From Isoperla grammatica (lineage: Eukaryota > Arthropoda > Insecta > Plecoptera > Perlodidae): DNA of 64,000 nt. Positions 53,449 through 64,000 of this stretch are shown piece by piece. The stretch covers positions 3,626,001 to 3,690,000 of the forward strand of contig OX246739.1 in NCBI GenBank assembly GCA_945910005.1, read 5' to 3'. How positions within the stretch are numbered: the first letter of the stretch is position 1; the number at the start of each line of letters is the position of its first letter. A model generated the notes under the pieces. It was not told where the DNA came from and did no database searches. It saw only the letters and a list, made by a program, of their open reading frames with translations. A program made the position numbers and the translations under genes.

Positions 53449-53493
53449 TGTGCAGCTGTGTGGCTGTCTTGCGCAGAGCGACCCTGGGTTCGG
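53443..53493 (+). other. kug: Candidate 51-nt RS exon / cassette microexon of the fat-like gene
   Basis: Bounded by the acceptor above and by a second donor, TTCGG|GTGAGC at 53493/53494. It is 51 nt (17 codons), entered and left in phase 1, and has no stop in the cadherin frame (reading GELCSCVAVLRRATLGS after the exon 2 base). Known RS exons work this way: a downstream donor helps define the exon, then the regenerated upstream donor removes it. Inclusion would insert 17 residues into the tenth cadherin repeat, so skipping is the more likely final outcome. No similarity to the expected family sequence is seen, so it is not an ordinary constitutive exon. Confidence 0.4.
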
Positions 53494-53967
53494 GTGAGCT
53501 TCTTACTATAGATTAGATTACCTTCCTGTCTTGAGGGGGTTCCCACACCTCGGCCCCACTCGTAGTTGTCCTATACACAACCCAAATGTACTTAACTATT
53601 AGCTGACCTACTTATATCTCCACCTAACCAAGATAATTTCCGTTACATGTAACATTTCACTTCATCTTACTTAGCTTTTACTTTATTTACTTACATCTTA
53701 GATCGTACCTTTGATTTACCTACAAAAGAAATCTTTCCCGGTAGGTGTTCGTAACCACACATATCTAAACGTTACACTGCCGTATTTTGTCTACACAACT
53801 TCCTACTTCACCACAAGACGTCTTGGTAAAAAGACGGGACCTTACGTTAGACATTCTCCTGTGCTCTCTATCTTCCCGGCTCGTTTATTTGTCCTCCACT
53901 CCGCGGAGCCGGAAGCGGAAGCGAAGAAAAGACGCCGCTACGCGTCGCGGCCCGGAGCGGTTTGTCT

Positions 53968-54117
53968 CGGCCATCTTGCACCATATGTGCGTCGTGTTCG
54001 AGGCTGATACTAGCGCTCCCGCGGTCAGTCTGGGCATCTACTCGGCCATCTTGCACCATATGTGCGTCGTGTTCGAGGCTGATACTAGCGCTCCCGCGGT
54101 CAGCCTGGGCATCTAAA
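53968..54117 (+). repeat. Two tandem copies of a 75-bp unit
   Basis: Copies 53968-54042 and 54043-54117 are nearly identical, each starting CGGCCATCTTG. A third CGGCCATCTTG follows at 54118, then AAAATGGCGG at 54141. These resemble the YY1/Pleiohomeotic core (GCCAT) in both orientations. Confidence 0.9.
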
Positions 54118-54344
54118 CGGCCATCTTGAACAATGTTTTCAAAATGGCGGTCTGGCACGGCTAGCATGGGTTTCGACGCCCTATAAATTCACTGGCGGGG
54201 GCTCGTCGAACTCCCATCCAAACCTCCGCTTGAGGGACCTTGTCAATGGTTATGTCTTCGTTCTGACTTTTCACAATGATTGTTCAAAGTTTAAAGTTTA
54301 AAGTGTAATTCTATCATAATTCAGTCGTCTATAACATCACCGTC

Positions 54345-55884
54345 ATGAGACCAACTCGTTGTGAGCTACCCCGGTTCCTGTACGACCCCGTGCATCTATG
54401 TTAGGCGATGTCGCTACCTAGCGGAACGTTCCTTGCAGCCGTGGTTCCACCTTGATGCCTCGCAGCTTCCCTTGTTCTCCGTGGACAACATCTCCTTCAT
54501 GAGACCAACTCGTTGTGAGTTACCCCGGTTCCTGTACGACCCCGTGCATCTATGTTAGGCGATGTCGCTACCTAGCGGAACGTTCCTTGCAGCCGTGGTT
54601 CCACCTTGATGCCTCGCAGCTTCCCTTGTTCTCCGTGGACAACATCTCCTTCATGAGACCAACTCGTTGTGAGTTACCCCGGTTCCTGTACGACCCCGTG
54701 CATCTATGTTAGGCGATGTCGCTACCTAGCGGAACGTTCCTTGCAGCCGTGGTTCCACCTTGATGCCTCTCAGCCTCCCTTGTTCTCTGTGGAAAACATC
54801 TCCTTCATGAGACCAACTCGTTGTGAGTTACCCCGGTTCCTGTACGACCCCGTGCATCTATGTTAGGCGATGTCGCTACCTAGCGGAACGTTCCTTGCAG
54901 CCGTGGTTCCACCTTGATGCCTCTCAGCTTCCCTTGTTCTCTGTGGACAACATCTCCTTCATGAGACCAACTCGTTGTGAGCTACCCCGGTTCCTGTACG
55001 ACCCCGTGCATCTATGTTAGGCGATGTCGTTACCTAGCGGAACGTTCCTTGCAGCCGTGGTTCCACCTTGATGCCTCGCAGCTTCCCTTGTTCTCTGTGG
55101 ACAACATCTCCTTCATGAGACCAACTCGTTGTGAGCTACCCCGGTTCCTGTACGACCCCGTGCATCTATGTTAGGCGATGTCGCTACCTAGCGGAACGTT
55201 CCTTGCAGCCGTGGTTCCACCTTGATGCCTCTCAGCTTCCCTTGTTCTCTGTGGGTAACATCACCTTCATGAGACCAACTCGTTGTGAGCTACCCCGGTT
55301 CCTGTACGACCCCGTGCATCTATGTTAGGCGATGTCGCTACCTAGCGGAACGTTCCTTGCAGCCGTGGTTCCACCTTGATGCCTCGCAGCTTCCCTTGTT
55401 CTCTGTGGACAACATCTCCTTCATGAGACCAACTCGTTGTGAGCTACCCCGGTTCCTGTACGACCCCGTGCATCTATGTTAGGCGATGTCGCTACCTAGC
55501 GGAACGTTCCTTGCAGCCGTGGTTCCACCTTGATGCCTCTCAGCTTCCCTTGTTCTCTGTGGGTAACATCACCTTCATGAGACCAACTCGTTGTGAGCTA
55601 CCCCGGTTCCTGTACGACCCCGTGCATCTATGTTAGGCGATGTCGTTACCTAGCAGAACGTTCCTTGCAGCCGTGGTTCCACCTTGATGCCTCGCAGCTT
55701 CCCTTGTTCTCTGTGGGTAACATCACCTTCATGAGACCAACTCGTTGTGAGTTACCCCGGTTCCTGTGCGACCCCGTGCATCTATGTTAGGCGATGTCGT
55801 TACCTAGCGGAACGTTCCTTGCAGCCGTGGTTCCACCTTGATGCCTCGCAGCTTCCCTTGTTCTCTGTGGAAAACACGGCCATT
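54345..55884 (+). repeat. Tandem array, about 10 copies of a 154-bp unit
   Basis: Units start at ATGAGACCAACTCGTTGTGA every 154 bp. They are very homogeneous, with a few shared variants (GGGTAACATCACC against GGACAACATCTCC). Each unit yields a 65-codon frame that begins at GTG and ends in the next unit. Because 154 is not a multiple of three, the frames cannot join. Identical small proteins repeated ten times are therefore an artefact of the repeat. Confidence 0.95.
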
Positions 55885-56128
55885 CTGTGGTCCATCTTGA
55901 AACAATTCCAACACCCACCATCGACCTAATGGATATCCGGCCGAGCGGCATCGCCACGGGGGGTAGTGGATATTGAGACGCCGGACAAAAGTGTCTGAGA
56001 CGAACTTCTGTGTAATCAACACTTCTTGGTTCATAATGGTTCATACGTCATTATCGAATACAAGTTTATCATCGTATTTTAATAATTAAATTGTTTTGAA
56101 GTTTCTACAATTTTTCACAGAGTAGTTT

Positions 56129-56515
56129 CAGTTATCTCATGTCATAATCAGTCCTATCGTCTGTAATATGGCGGTTATCTCGTGTCATAATCAGTCATAT
56201 TGCCTGTAATATAGTGGTTATCTCGTGTCATAATCAGTCATATTGTCTGTAATATAGTGGTTATCTCATGTCATAATCACTCATATTGTCTGTAATATAG
56301 CGGTTATCTCGTGTCATAATCAGTCATATTGCCTGTAATATAGCGGTTATCTCGTGTCATAATCAGTCATATTGCCTGTAATATAGTGGTTATCTCGTGT
56401 CATAATCAGTCATATTGTCTGTAATATAGTGGTTATCTCATGTCATAATCACTCATATTGTCTGTAATATAGCGGTTATCTCGTGTCATAATCAGTCAAT
56501 CTGCCTGTAATATAG
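56129..56515 (+). repeat. Tandem array, 9 copies of a 43-bp unit
   Basis: The unit reads cggttatctcgtgtcataat followed by cagtcatattgcctgtaatatag. Variants (catg/cgtg, cact/cagt, gtct/gcct) show copies 2-5 repeated as copies 6-9, a 172-bp block duplication. It lies ~250 bp after the 154-bp array. Confidence 0.95.
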
Positions 56516-59500
56516 CACTGATATTGTTTAACATGTATTGAGCGTTCTATTTGACCACACCACTAATACTGGTTGTAATCAAATGGGTGGAATAACCAGA
56601 CTCAAACAGTTTGATTAGCTGTGTTCTAATACTCACCCCCTCCTGTATGTTGCATATGTATTATTACACCCGTTAGACCCATTAAGCAAAGCAGTGCAAG
56701 AGCTTCATTTGAAATATGACAACATTGCATCATGCATATGCGGTGTTATTGTTCGATTTGCTGTACGTTGTGCATAGTCAGAAACAAATCTCATAACTAT
56801 CACTATAGTAAACCGGCATTATGTTAGATTTTTGTGAATATGAATTGTTGTAAATCTTTATTATATATTTTAACTCCCCTGGTACAAATTAAAATTGCAG
56901 ACAGACGTTTCTGTTCTGCATGCTTACGTACTTTTGCGCACTCATTAAACAAATTAATTCCATTTGGATTATGAATTAGATCTGTGATCCTTTGATACCG
57001 TTTTGACTAATTAGCTATTTATACCGTGATTTTACTTTTAAGATAACAATAATTGCGATTTTAATCCTGGAAACGAATGTTTTGCTCTTGTTTCCAATAT
57101 CGCAAATGCACATGGAAGTAATGCGATGCGCTGCAGATTGCAAAGACAAGTTGCTAACATCGGGACACATAGTCCTTACAAGTGACTTGCAGAAGCAGAT
57201 AGCAAGAACTGTGCCTGGCTCAACCGTTTACAGGAATTGAAACTGAAAACTACTACACTCAACTGAGCTCCGCGTTCAAAATTGTTGTTTAAATATTGAA
57301 TGAGAATTAAATATTGTTGTAATTGTGCCTCTCACACTACAGCTGGCAATACTGAATTGTTTGACCGCTTCGTCCGCGCGTACATTTCTGTGGCGTATTA
57401 TTTTGTTTTTTATTTTTCAATCCGAAATGCTTTTGAAAGCGTATTTTTTGTGCAAAACCGTACAAAATAGTATTTTGTAGGAATTTTACACTACGACCGA
57501 CTCGCACCTAACTATTTTTGCATTTATTTTTTGCAGCGAACTCTGTTTAAATCAACACGTTGCCGTGAAATAAATTACACATCACGCCAGAAATCAAGTG
57601 ATTTGAATAACGTAGAAGGCAGTGAAGGACAATACTTGCTTGTAAAGAGTATTCCAGCGAGGTAGGCGTCAACCCTAGTGGTCATACCAAGGAAGGAAAC
57701 ACATCACGATGCAGATGTTGAACACGGGATAAGCCTGACGTTATTGTAATTCATCATCGAGTGAAGGACGTCACAATGTAATGTTTAGTGTTTACCTACC
57801 ATTATTCGCCTCACGGACACATTAACACTGTGTAATTGTATATATATACATATGCCTTTCCTTCTGTACACCGTGATTGTTATCCGCACAGTTCGTATTG
57901 TTCTGATATGTCGTTATACGTCACATCAGATCTTCTTGATACACTTGATAAAGATATAAATGGCAATATGACACCGGAAATGGTTAAATGAACAGTTGAT
58001 GTTAACAATGTTGCGACGTTGCTCCTGGATATAGCACGATGTAGATACATTTCATTCCTCTAATAAGCAATACCGGTATGTAATATGTATTGAATTTTCT
58101 ACCCACAGTAGCTATTTTTCAAAAATTATACCGTACAAACGAAAATAATCTGTCTACAAAACATCATTCACTTAATTTTTAAATGATGTCGTGTACCAGA
58201 CATTACAACTGCCACCCTTCACGGTAGACCTACTTCATAGTCCCCTCAATCGTGAAGCATAATCAAGTTAAAGTTATGAATATTACATTTTGAGAAGGTT
58301 GGTTAGAATTAAAGGGGTAGGGGGTGTGTTTAGTGTTTAGAGCTATCTTGTTGCTGTGCAAAGATGTAGTGGAATAGAGCAGAGGGGGTTAGAAACAAGG
58401 ACACAACATTTACCGGGTCAAAGTTGAGCTGGCTGTGACTTTAGGCACCGTTGACAAACGTCCACGTTATGTTCTTGAGTTATAGTTGAGCCCATAACGA
58501 TGTTTTTGTAGTTTTTAATTAATACTAATTGTCGCGCTAGGCAAACAGCGACAGAGTGCAAAGTTTCGGGATGTAGCGCCATAACTTTCTCAATTACCAT
58601 AATCACCATTAAGTAATTAATATTTTAGCGACAACGGTCCTAGTGTAACACAACACAACGCCACAGTGGACTCGTTAATTCTGAGTCACCCGATGATGAA
58701 TCGTCGGTATTAACGCGCGTTGGAGCAACCGCATCTGTTGTGTAATAGTATTACGCTTGTTTTTGCCCGGTAGGCAAACGGTATCGTTATCCAATTTAAC
58801 TAATACTTCATCGTATGTATACTGTGTGTAGAGTAGACTAGACTAGAGTAGAAACACAAAGCCTAGGTTTATACGTGATTCAGTGTAAGTGACAACCCTG
58901 GGATTGAGAGATTTCACGTTGTTGTTCTGTCTTCTGTGATCCTCGTCATAACACGGGGATTTGGGAAGCTGGGAGGACCAGCATACATTAGCTGATGTGG
59001 AATGGAACATTATATTTTAATTTGCTGACAAATACCAAATAACATGAACACAACCATTGGAAATTAGTCCTAACACCCCAATGAGTGTTTGATTACCACG
59101 AGTTAAGCCCCAACCACATTAACGGCATCGTGATTGTAATCGTAATCCGAATACATGGTTCTTTTGGCGCTGTTCACAACTAAATCGTAATGTCGTAATG
59201 GTTGTGATGGGAAAATGTACGTTTGCTATCCCGATTCAGATAACGATGCGATTAATTAAATGGTACGTTTTAATATATTATTTACACGTTTCGAATTTAA
59301 AATTATTTTTATACAGAAGAGTTAACTTTTACATTTTCAAATCGATGTTTAGTCGCTTTATCACCATCTGTTTGTCTAACTGTGAAAATAATTACAACAC
59401 ATATCTAGGACGGGCGATGTTTTTATATTTATCTGTGCAATGTTCTAAAGCGCGTTTGTGTGTGTTTCCAATCAATTGTGTGACAGTTTATATCAACAAC

Positions 59501-60040
59501 AGGTTTCATTTGTAATTATCGGGCCGGACTTGCGATGCAGGGAATTATTATTATGAACGTTGTAACATCCACATTGACGTGATTGTAACACGATTTGTTT
59601 GGTCGGCCGTAGCGAGTCGATGTGGCAACGTTGTCTGCCGTGATACGGTCACACCACGTGCTGAGGGTTCGGTGGAGGAACCAGACGAGGGTCCGTTGTC
59701 GGAAGCTAAACGAACTTTTCAGACAAAACAATTGGTTTATTTATTGTTTGGAGTGAAACCGATGTGTAGCTGCTTTTCCCTGTTTTATATACGCTACGTC
59801 GAATGTATACCGCTTACAAAGCACTTCCAATAATTATCTATACCACAAACGAGTAAACACAATTACACTATTAGATACCAATTATATCCTCGTTTACAGC
59901 CCGTGTATCGCTCTGAATGTGATTTCAAATTAATAGCATTTTACACAAGGGTAAGCAACGCCCGTCTCGGTTCTATACATAATTATTTTGTTGGCCAAAC
60001 GAAAAGGGAGTTTAATTGGTATAATTAGAGCATTACGTAC
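56516..60040. other. Intronic sequence, no gene recognised
   Basis: AT-rich. A strong acceptor-like pyrimidine tract and CAG at about 57510-57536 hits a stop after four codons in the cadherin phase. Other frames are unsupported. Confidence 0.45.
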
Positions 60041-60330
60041 AATGCATTGATATCCATCAGTCAAAAAACAATTACTTATGAAAATGCCATTACAAAGACA
60101 TTAATTGTGTATGTTAAACCGATTTGTTTGGTTTCATTGTCGGTAATTAGCGTAGTGTCATGGTGGATCACACAAATCTCCGAGGGTTTCATTACGCTGC
60201 GTATAATGGCGGGGCAGATTACCCCTCATGGCTTGGAGCGAGCGGCGGAATGCGCGAGGAATTTCCAAGGCTAATCTCGGTCGCATTTGCCAAAAACGCC
60301 GGCACTGATTGATTAACTCATGGCTTTATT
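60041..60330 (+). promoter_or_regulatory. Candidate intronic regulatory block rich in homeodomain-type motifs
   Basis: TAATTG/TAATTA-type cores, TGATTGATTAA and a less AT-rich, non-repetitive centre (60180-60300) stand out from the surroundings. No specific enhancer is recognised. Confidence 0.2.
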
Positions 60331-60460
60331 AGTTTATTTTCTAGTATTCTAATGCTGCGTTACGCTATTTGACATATAATCATAATATTTAATCATGAAT
60401 CTTAAAACTATTTTGTGGCCGTGGAGGAACAGTTGAACGCAATTGAAGTACAAACAAACC

Positions 60461-60566
60461 ACCTCATTTCGAGAGTAGGTGTTTTTTAATTTTTTTATAA
60501 AGTTTGTTTGTTTACCTCATTTCGAGATAAGGTGTTTTTTTTATTTTTTATATAATATATAAAGTT
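60461..60566 (+). repeat. Tandem duplication of a ~53-bp segment
   Basis: 'acctcatttcgaga' with the following T-rich sequence occurs at about 60461 and again at 60514. Confidence 0.75.
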
Positions 60567-62788
60567 GATTTGTCTGGCATTTCATAATCAATTAATCAAA
60601 TCATTGGCTCCTTGAATTGTGTAACGAAAGCTACAACTCTCATCAGATGATCAGAACGAAATAAAAACTCATAGAGTTATGAAAGTCTCACGAGTTTGGC
60701 GCGATGGTTCACATAATTGATTTTGTTGCGAAAACTTATCGAGTTATTATAGGTAGGTATATATTTTTCATTCATTTCCGGTAAATATTTTCTCTTCTAG
60801 TTTTACCGTTGATTGATGTAAAAGCCGCTAGTTATTGGCCAAGACGATGGATTGTTTCTGACCTCAGTCCGCTCCCTTCTGCTTCTCTATCTACCATCAT
60901 GGTTCACGTTCTTTGCTTTCTCTCGTCCCGTCTATCGCCACGTTTGCTGAGAAATTGGTGTTTACGTTCTCCATTAATCTTTGCCGCCATAGCATTAATT
61001 TTATTACTAGGAATTAAAACTAAAACTCATTAAAAGTTCGGTACGGGTTGGGATGTTCTACCCTCGATGGGAATTACAAAGCGTTCATCAGGTGAATGAA
61101 CGTGCTGCTGTATCGTCGGAGAGATTCTTACCCATGGTCCAAGAAGGTTATTTGGCTATATAGTTATTAGATCATGATTCTTACCCATTACGCTACATTT
61201 AGAGCCGTCTCAGCGCGAACATTCAAGCAAGTTTTAGAAAAATCGCTTTTAGTCAATATGGTCCTTAATGGATCCGAGGCTATTCCCCTTTTTGGCATAG
61301 CAGGAATTATTGTAACTTGGCTTGGAATCACTTCCTCGCGAAAGCCCACGACATTCCTGCAGGGCTGCAACCCCGACGTTCCTTCAGACTATCTGCGCGA
61401 GTGAGTCCGAATGTGTAATATCTTTTAAGAACGACGTGTATTACCTAGTGGGGTGGGTGTCCCGATTGATCCAGTTTATTTGACAGCTGTTCGCAACGTG
61501 AATAGTTGGTCGTACCTGTGGTCGTATGGTCCAGCCTGTACGCTGAGCACCCAAGTTTAATTAGGATTAAAATTGTGTTTGGAATTAACGCAAACAAATT
61601 ATTACTGTGTGTACAGCTTTACTATGATTACGGCTTTACATTTAGGGATAGTTTTGCCTCGCATTGAGTATTTATTTACATAGAAGTATAATATTCATAT
61701 TCCGGTTTTAGTCGGATGATCATCATCACAGCCAGGCTAGTTTGACATAACTCTTCAACACTTCTATCATGGCTACGCAGAACTTCTGTGTTTTCTGTCG
61801 ACTGATCTGATTGTTTTCATTGCTTGTAAGTCTTGCCTTTTACAAACAAACTCTGAAAATGTGGAGCGATGTAATCGACTGCATGGACTCGTGATTTGCT
61901 TCTCACGGTTCGAGTGAAGATATCGAATGTTATTTATAAGATCCTCTTTCCAAGTGTTTACAAACTTTTAAGAGACGATTACCGCTGACCTAGTTATAAA
62001 CTATCGTTAATGTGTGGTTGCATTGAATTCTCTACACAACTGTTAACGGATCTGTCATTCTTGGAATATAAAGTTTCAATCCATCATATATTCCTGCACT
62101 AAAATGGTGAACTTCGATATGTATCTAGAATTGGCCATTCGTCAATTATTACTTACCCGACAGTGTGCAAACGTTTCTCTAGACACACATTATGTGCCAA
62201 CTTTTTCAATAAACTAGTTTTGTGCCGTGTAAGCCACTCTATGGGTATTTATTACGATGGCTTCGTTAGTTCTCCCTCATGCAGCGACCGTTATCGTTAA
62301 CGCTGGCTTGATGACGTCACTGTAATGACGGCAGAACGAGGAGTTGTTACGGTTTCTCACAGGCGTGCACACCTGCATGGGGTCTGCACGCTGGCTGACT
62401 ATTTGTCCCGCCCCCTGCACATTGCAACATCATAAAGCACGTTGTAAGGGTTCTTCTTCTTTATAATTGGCGTGAGCAACAGACGTGCTTGTTTTATTGA
62501 CGACTTTCATGGTCAGAGTTTAGGATATAATCGAGATATCTCAATGGACCGTGCGACCATTTCTCACGTAAGGATTTGTTAGAAAAGTTTTACTTTTAAC
62601 TAGAGTAAAGTAATCAGCGCATTGATTTTAAGGGTAACAGTTAATTTAAACTTTATTTATACACACAACATTATAACACTGTATCATAAACTGATTGGAT
62701 TGGGCGCAGAAGAAGAATTGCATAGAGTGTAATATTTCAAAATTGTATCATCAAAACTGTCTAGACATGAACCTCAGACACCGTCAAA
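60567..62788. other. Intronic sequence, no gene recognised
   Basis: A good acceptor-like CTCTTCTAG at 60792-60800 opens a phase-1 frame of about 77 codons to 61033, but it lacks cadherin calcium motifs and exon-like composition. The frame at 61174-61404 resembles repeat-derived sequence. Near 61909 'acggttcgagtg' is a partial B box. Confidence 0.4.
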
Positions 62789-62888
62789 TGGCAAAGCAGC
62801 GTGTGACAGTGACTGTCAAAGCAGCGTGTGACAGTGACTGTCAAAGCAGCGTGTGACAGTGACTGTCAAAGCAGCGTGTGACAGTGAC
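62789..62888 (+). repeat. Tandem array, 4 copies of a 25-bp unit
   Basis: The unit reads tgtcaaagcagcgtgtgaca followed by gtgac. Copies are essentially identical. Confidence 0.95.
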
Positions 62889-64000
62889 ACAACAACAACA
62901 TGCCCGGCGAGAAGTCTGCCGCGTCGTTATCACCAGGTGTTGTCGGTACTGCGCCAGGGGGTTCGAGGCTGCGTTTTGTTCGATGCCAAGTGTGGCCTTC
63001 ACCGCCGAGAAAACAGGACTTGATAAATTGCTTACTAGTTGGAGTTAAAAAAGCAAATATTATTTGCATAAACAAGATCATACGATGGACGAAAAAGAAA
63101 CGTGATAAATTATGTAGTCATATTTAGAATATTAAATGGCAGCTAAAGGTTTGCGTCACTAGACGTCCGGGAATTATTTATTGTAGCGGTCTTTGAGAAC
63201 GTAAGACAATAATTACAAAACATTTAATATTCATTTTGCGCCTGTGTTGGGCTTCGCTACTTGACGATGTCACGAATACCTGATGATACCGATGATTAGG
63301 ATGGATTCTGAGATAATATCTCCAAGCTTCTGTGTTGTTGTGGCGAGACTACTATTATATGATGATCTTGCTGCTAACGATCGCGTCCTGGGAGTATTTA
63401 ATACATCCGAATACTCTTGTTTCTCTGAAACCGTGAGTGAAATAACAGTTTTCTCGCTTCACCACAGCAGGAGTGACGTCAGAACATGACGTAACATCGG
63501 ATTGTATGGTGTATGCATGATAATTGTTTATAATATTATAAATAATGTGAAGAATTATTAGTTTTTATCAAATCTTTAATAATTACTACAATACTACTGA
63601 TAATAATATAAGAAATATCTAGGATAGTTATAAGTGCTTATACAACACACAGGTCTGTGTTCTTATTGTTCAATGTGTTGTGCTATGACTTCAAAAGGTA
63701 TTGTTTAGTGTGGTGCACTACCTGAAGTTTCTAGAAAAATGTAGTTATTAACAGCCAATGTCTAGGAATCGTGTCAGATAGACTTTGTTTCGATCCACCT
63801 TGTATCGAATGCAATAAGTACCTCATAACACGAGCACTACCTTTAAAAATACTTAAAACAAGCTGCGTGTATTACCTCAAGCAGCTATGACTGTGCTTGT
63901 TAGAAAAAAATGCGTTCCTTTCTCCTAGTTAAACGACCCCCCGGTAGGATCGCCTCATTCAACAAAAATTGTGCAACAGCGTTAGAAATGTCGTTGGTCG
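62889..64000. other. Intronic sequence to the window end, no gene recognised
   Basis: A GC-richer patch at 62900-63020 is open on both strands (+ frame ATG 62900 to 63127). No family, splice pairing or cadherin similarity is seen. The rest is AT-rich. Confidence 0.45.

Larger units (their letters stand above)
15002..64000 (+). other. kug: Giant intron of the fat-like cadherin gene (at least 49 kb, runs off the window)
   Basis: After the donor at 15002 no segment encodes the expected next residues of the family (a LDxE…YWLTV…DxNDN cadherin continuation), on either strand, up to the window end. The interval is AT-rich and repeat-laden. No nested gene is convincing. All repeat, SINE-like and splice-site-like entries below lie in it. 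Confidence 0.7.

Noticed and set aside
54361..55929. Ten near-identical 60-65-residue frames in tandem, looking like a repeated peptide family
   Set aside because: They start at GTG, not ATG. The 154-bp period is not divisible by three, so each frame ends in the next unit out of register. This is what any homogeneous tandem repeat produces.
60801..61033. Phase-1 open frame after a good acceptor, containing 'LIDVKAASYW', considered as the next cadherin exon
   Set aside because: It only loosely resembles the expected LDxE…YW motif. It lacks any DxNDN calcium motif, ends in a stop without a donor, and has intron-like base composition.
62900..63127. 75-codon ATG frame with a Pro/Gly/Lys-rich product, also open on the minus strand
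   Set aside because: No splice partner, no recognised domain, and only ~110 bp of GC-richer sequence supports it.

Overview
The window looks like a piece of an invertebrate nuclear genome, most likely an insect or other arthropod. It is AT-rich, almost free of genes, and full of microsatellites, tandem arrays and transposon remnants. It holds one convincing protein-coding exon, on the + strand, flanked by spliceosomal signals. The arthropod placement is an inference from the fat-like cadherin sequence (the 'SIDNEG' end of the exon resembles the arthropod fat-like form) and from a compact one-exon opening followed by a very long intron. I cannot name the species.

Layout. 1-660 has nothing recognisable. 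683-4469 is a very large inverted repeat: two ~1.7 kb arms around a 381-bp loop that carries a single-copy fragment coding a CXC-type cysteine-rich domain. It is read here as a fold-back-like DNA transposon derivative. 4.7-7 kb is rich in simple repeats, including a 23-bp array that repeats a TGACGTCA palindrome and a ~149-bp TG tract. 10.25-10.84 kb is the probable promoter and 5'UTR exon of the gene, with a strong donor at 10842/10843. A 730-bp intron follows. The first coding exon (11573-15001) starts at ATG 11617 and encodes a signal peptide plus nine complete and one partial cadherin repeat of a FAT1/2/3-type, fat-like (kugelei) atypical cadherin. The exon ends in phase 1 at GAAG|GTAAGG (15001/15002).

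From 15002 to the window end I find no further coding exon, so the window is mostly one intron of at least 49 kb. It contains several tandem arrays: 14 x ~118 bp with higher-order structure at 33.9-35.5 kb; 8 x 38 bp at 39.8-40.1 kb; 10 x 154 bp at 54.3-55.9 kb; 9 x 43 bp at 56.1-56.5 kb; and 4 x 25 bp at 62.8 kb. It also holds a small MITE-like hairpin, tRNA-derived SINE-like relics and nine long poly(G)/poly(C) runs.

The most interesting signal is at 53442/53443, 38 kb into this intron. A strong pyrimidine tract and CAG is fused directly to GTGAGT, the sequence form of a recursive-splicing (ratchet) site. A second donor lies exactly 51 nt downstream, so the intervening 'RS exon' is in phase and free of stops. 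Two weaker juxtaposed 3'/5' splice sites lie at 33093 and 40195. Also notable are a two-codon uORF just before the cadherin start and a stop codon plus AATAAA just inside the long intron that could give a soluble truncated cadherin. Most short open frames across the window (including those in the 154-bp array, which begin with GTG) look like chance.
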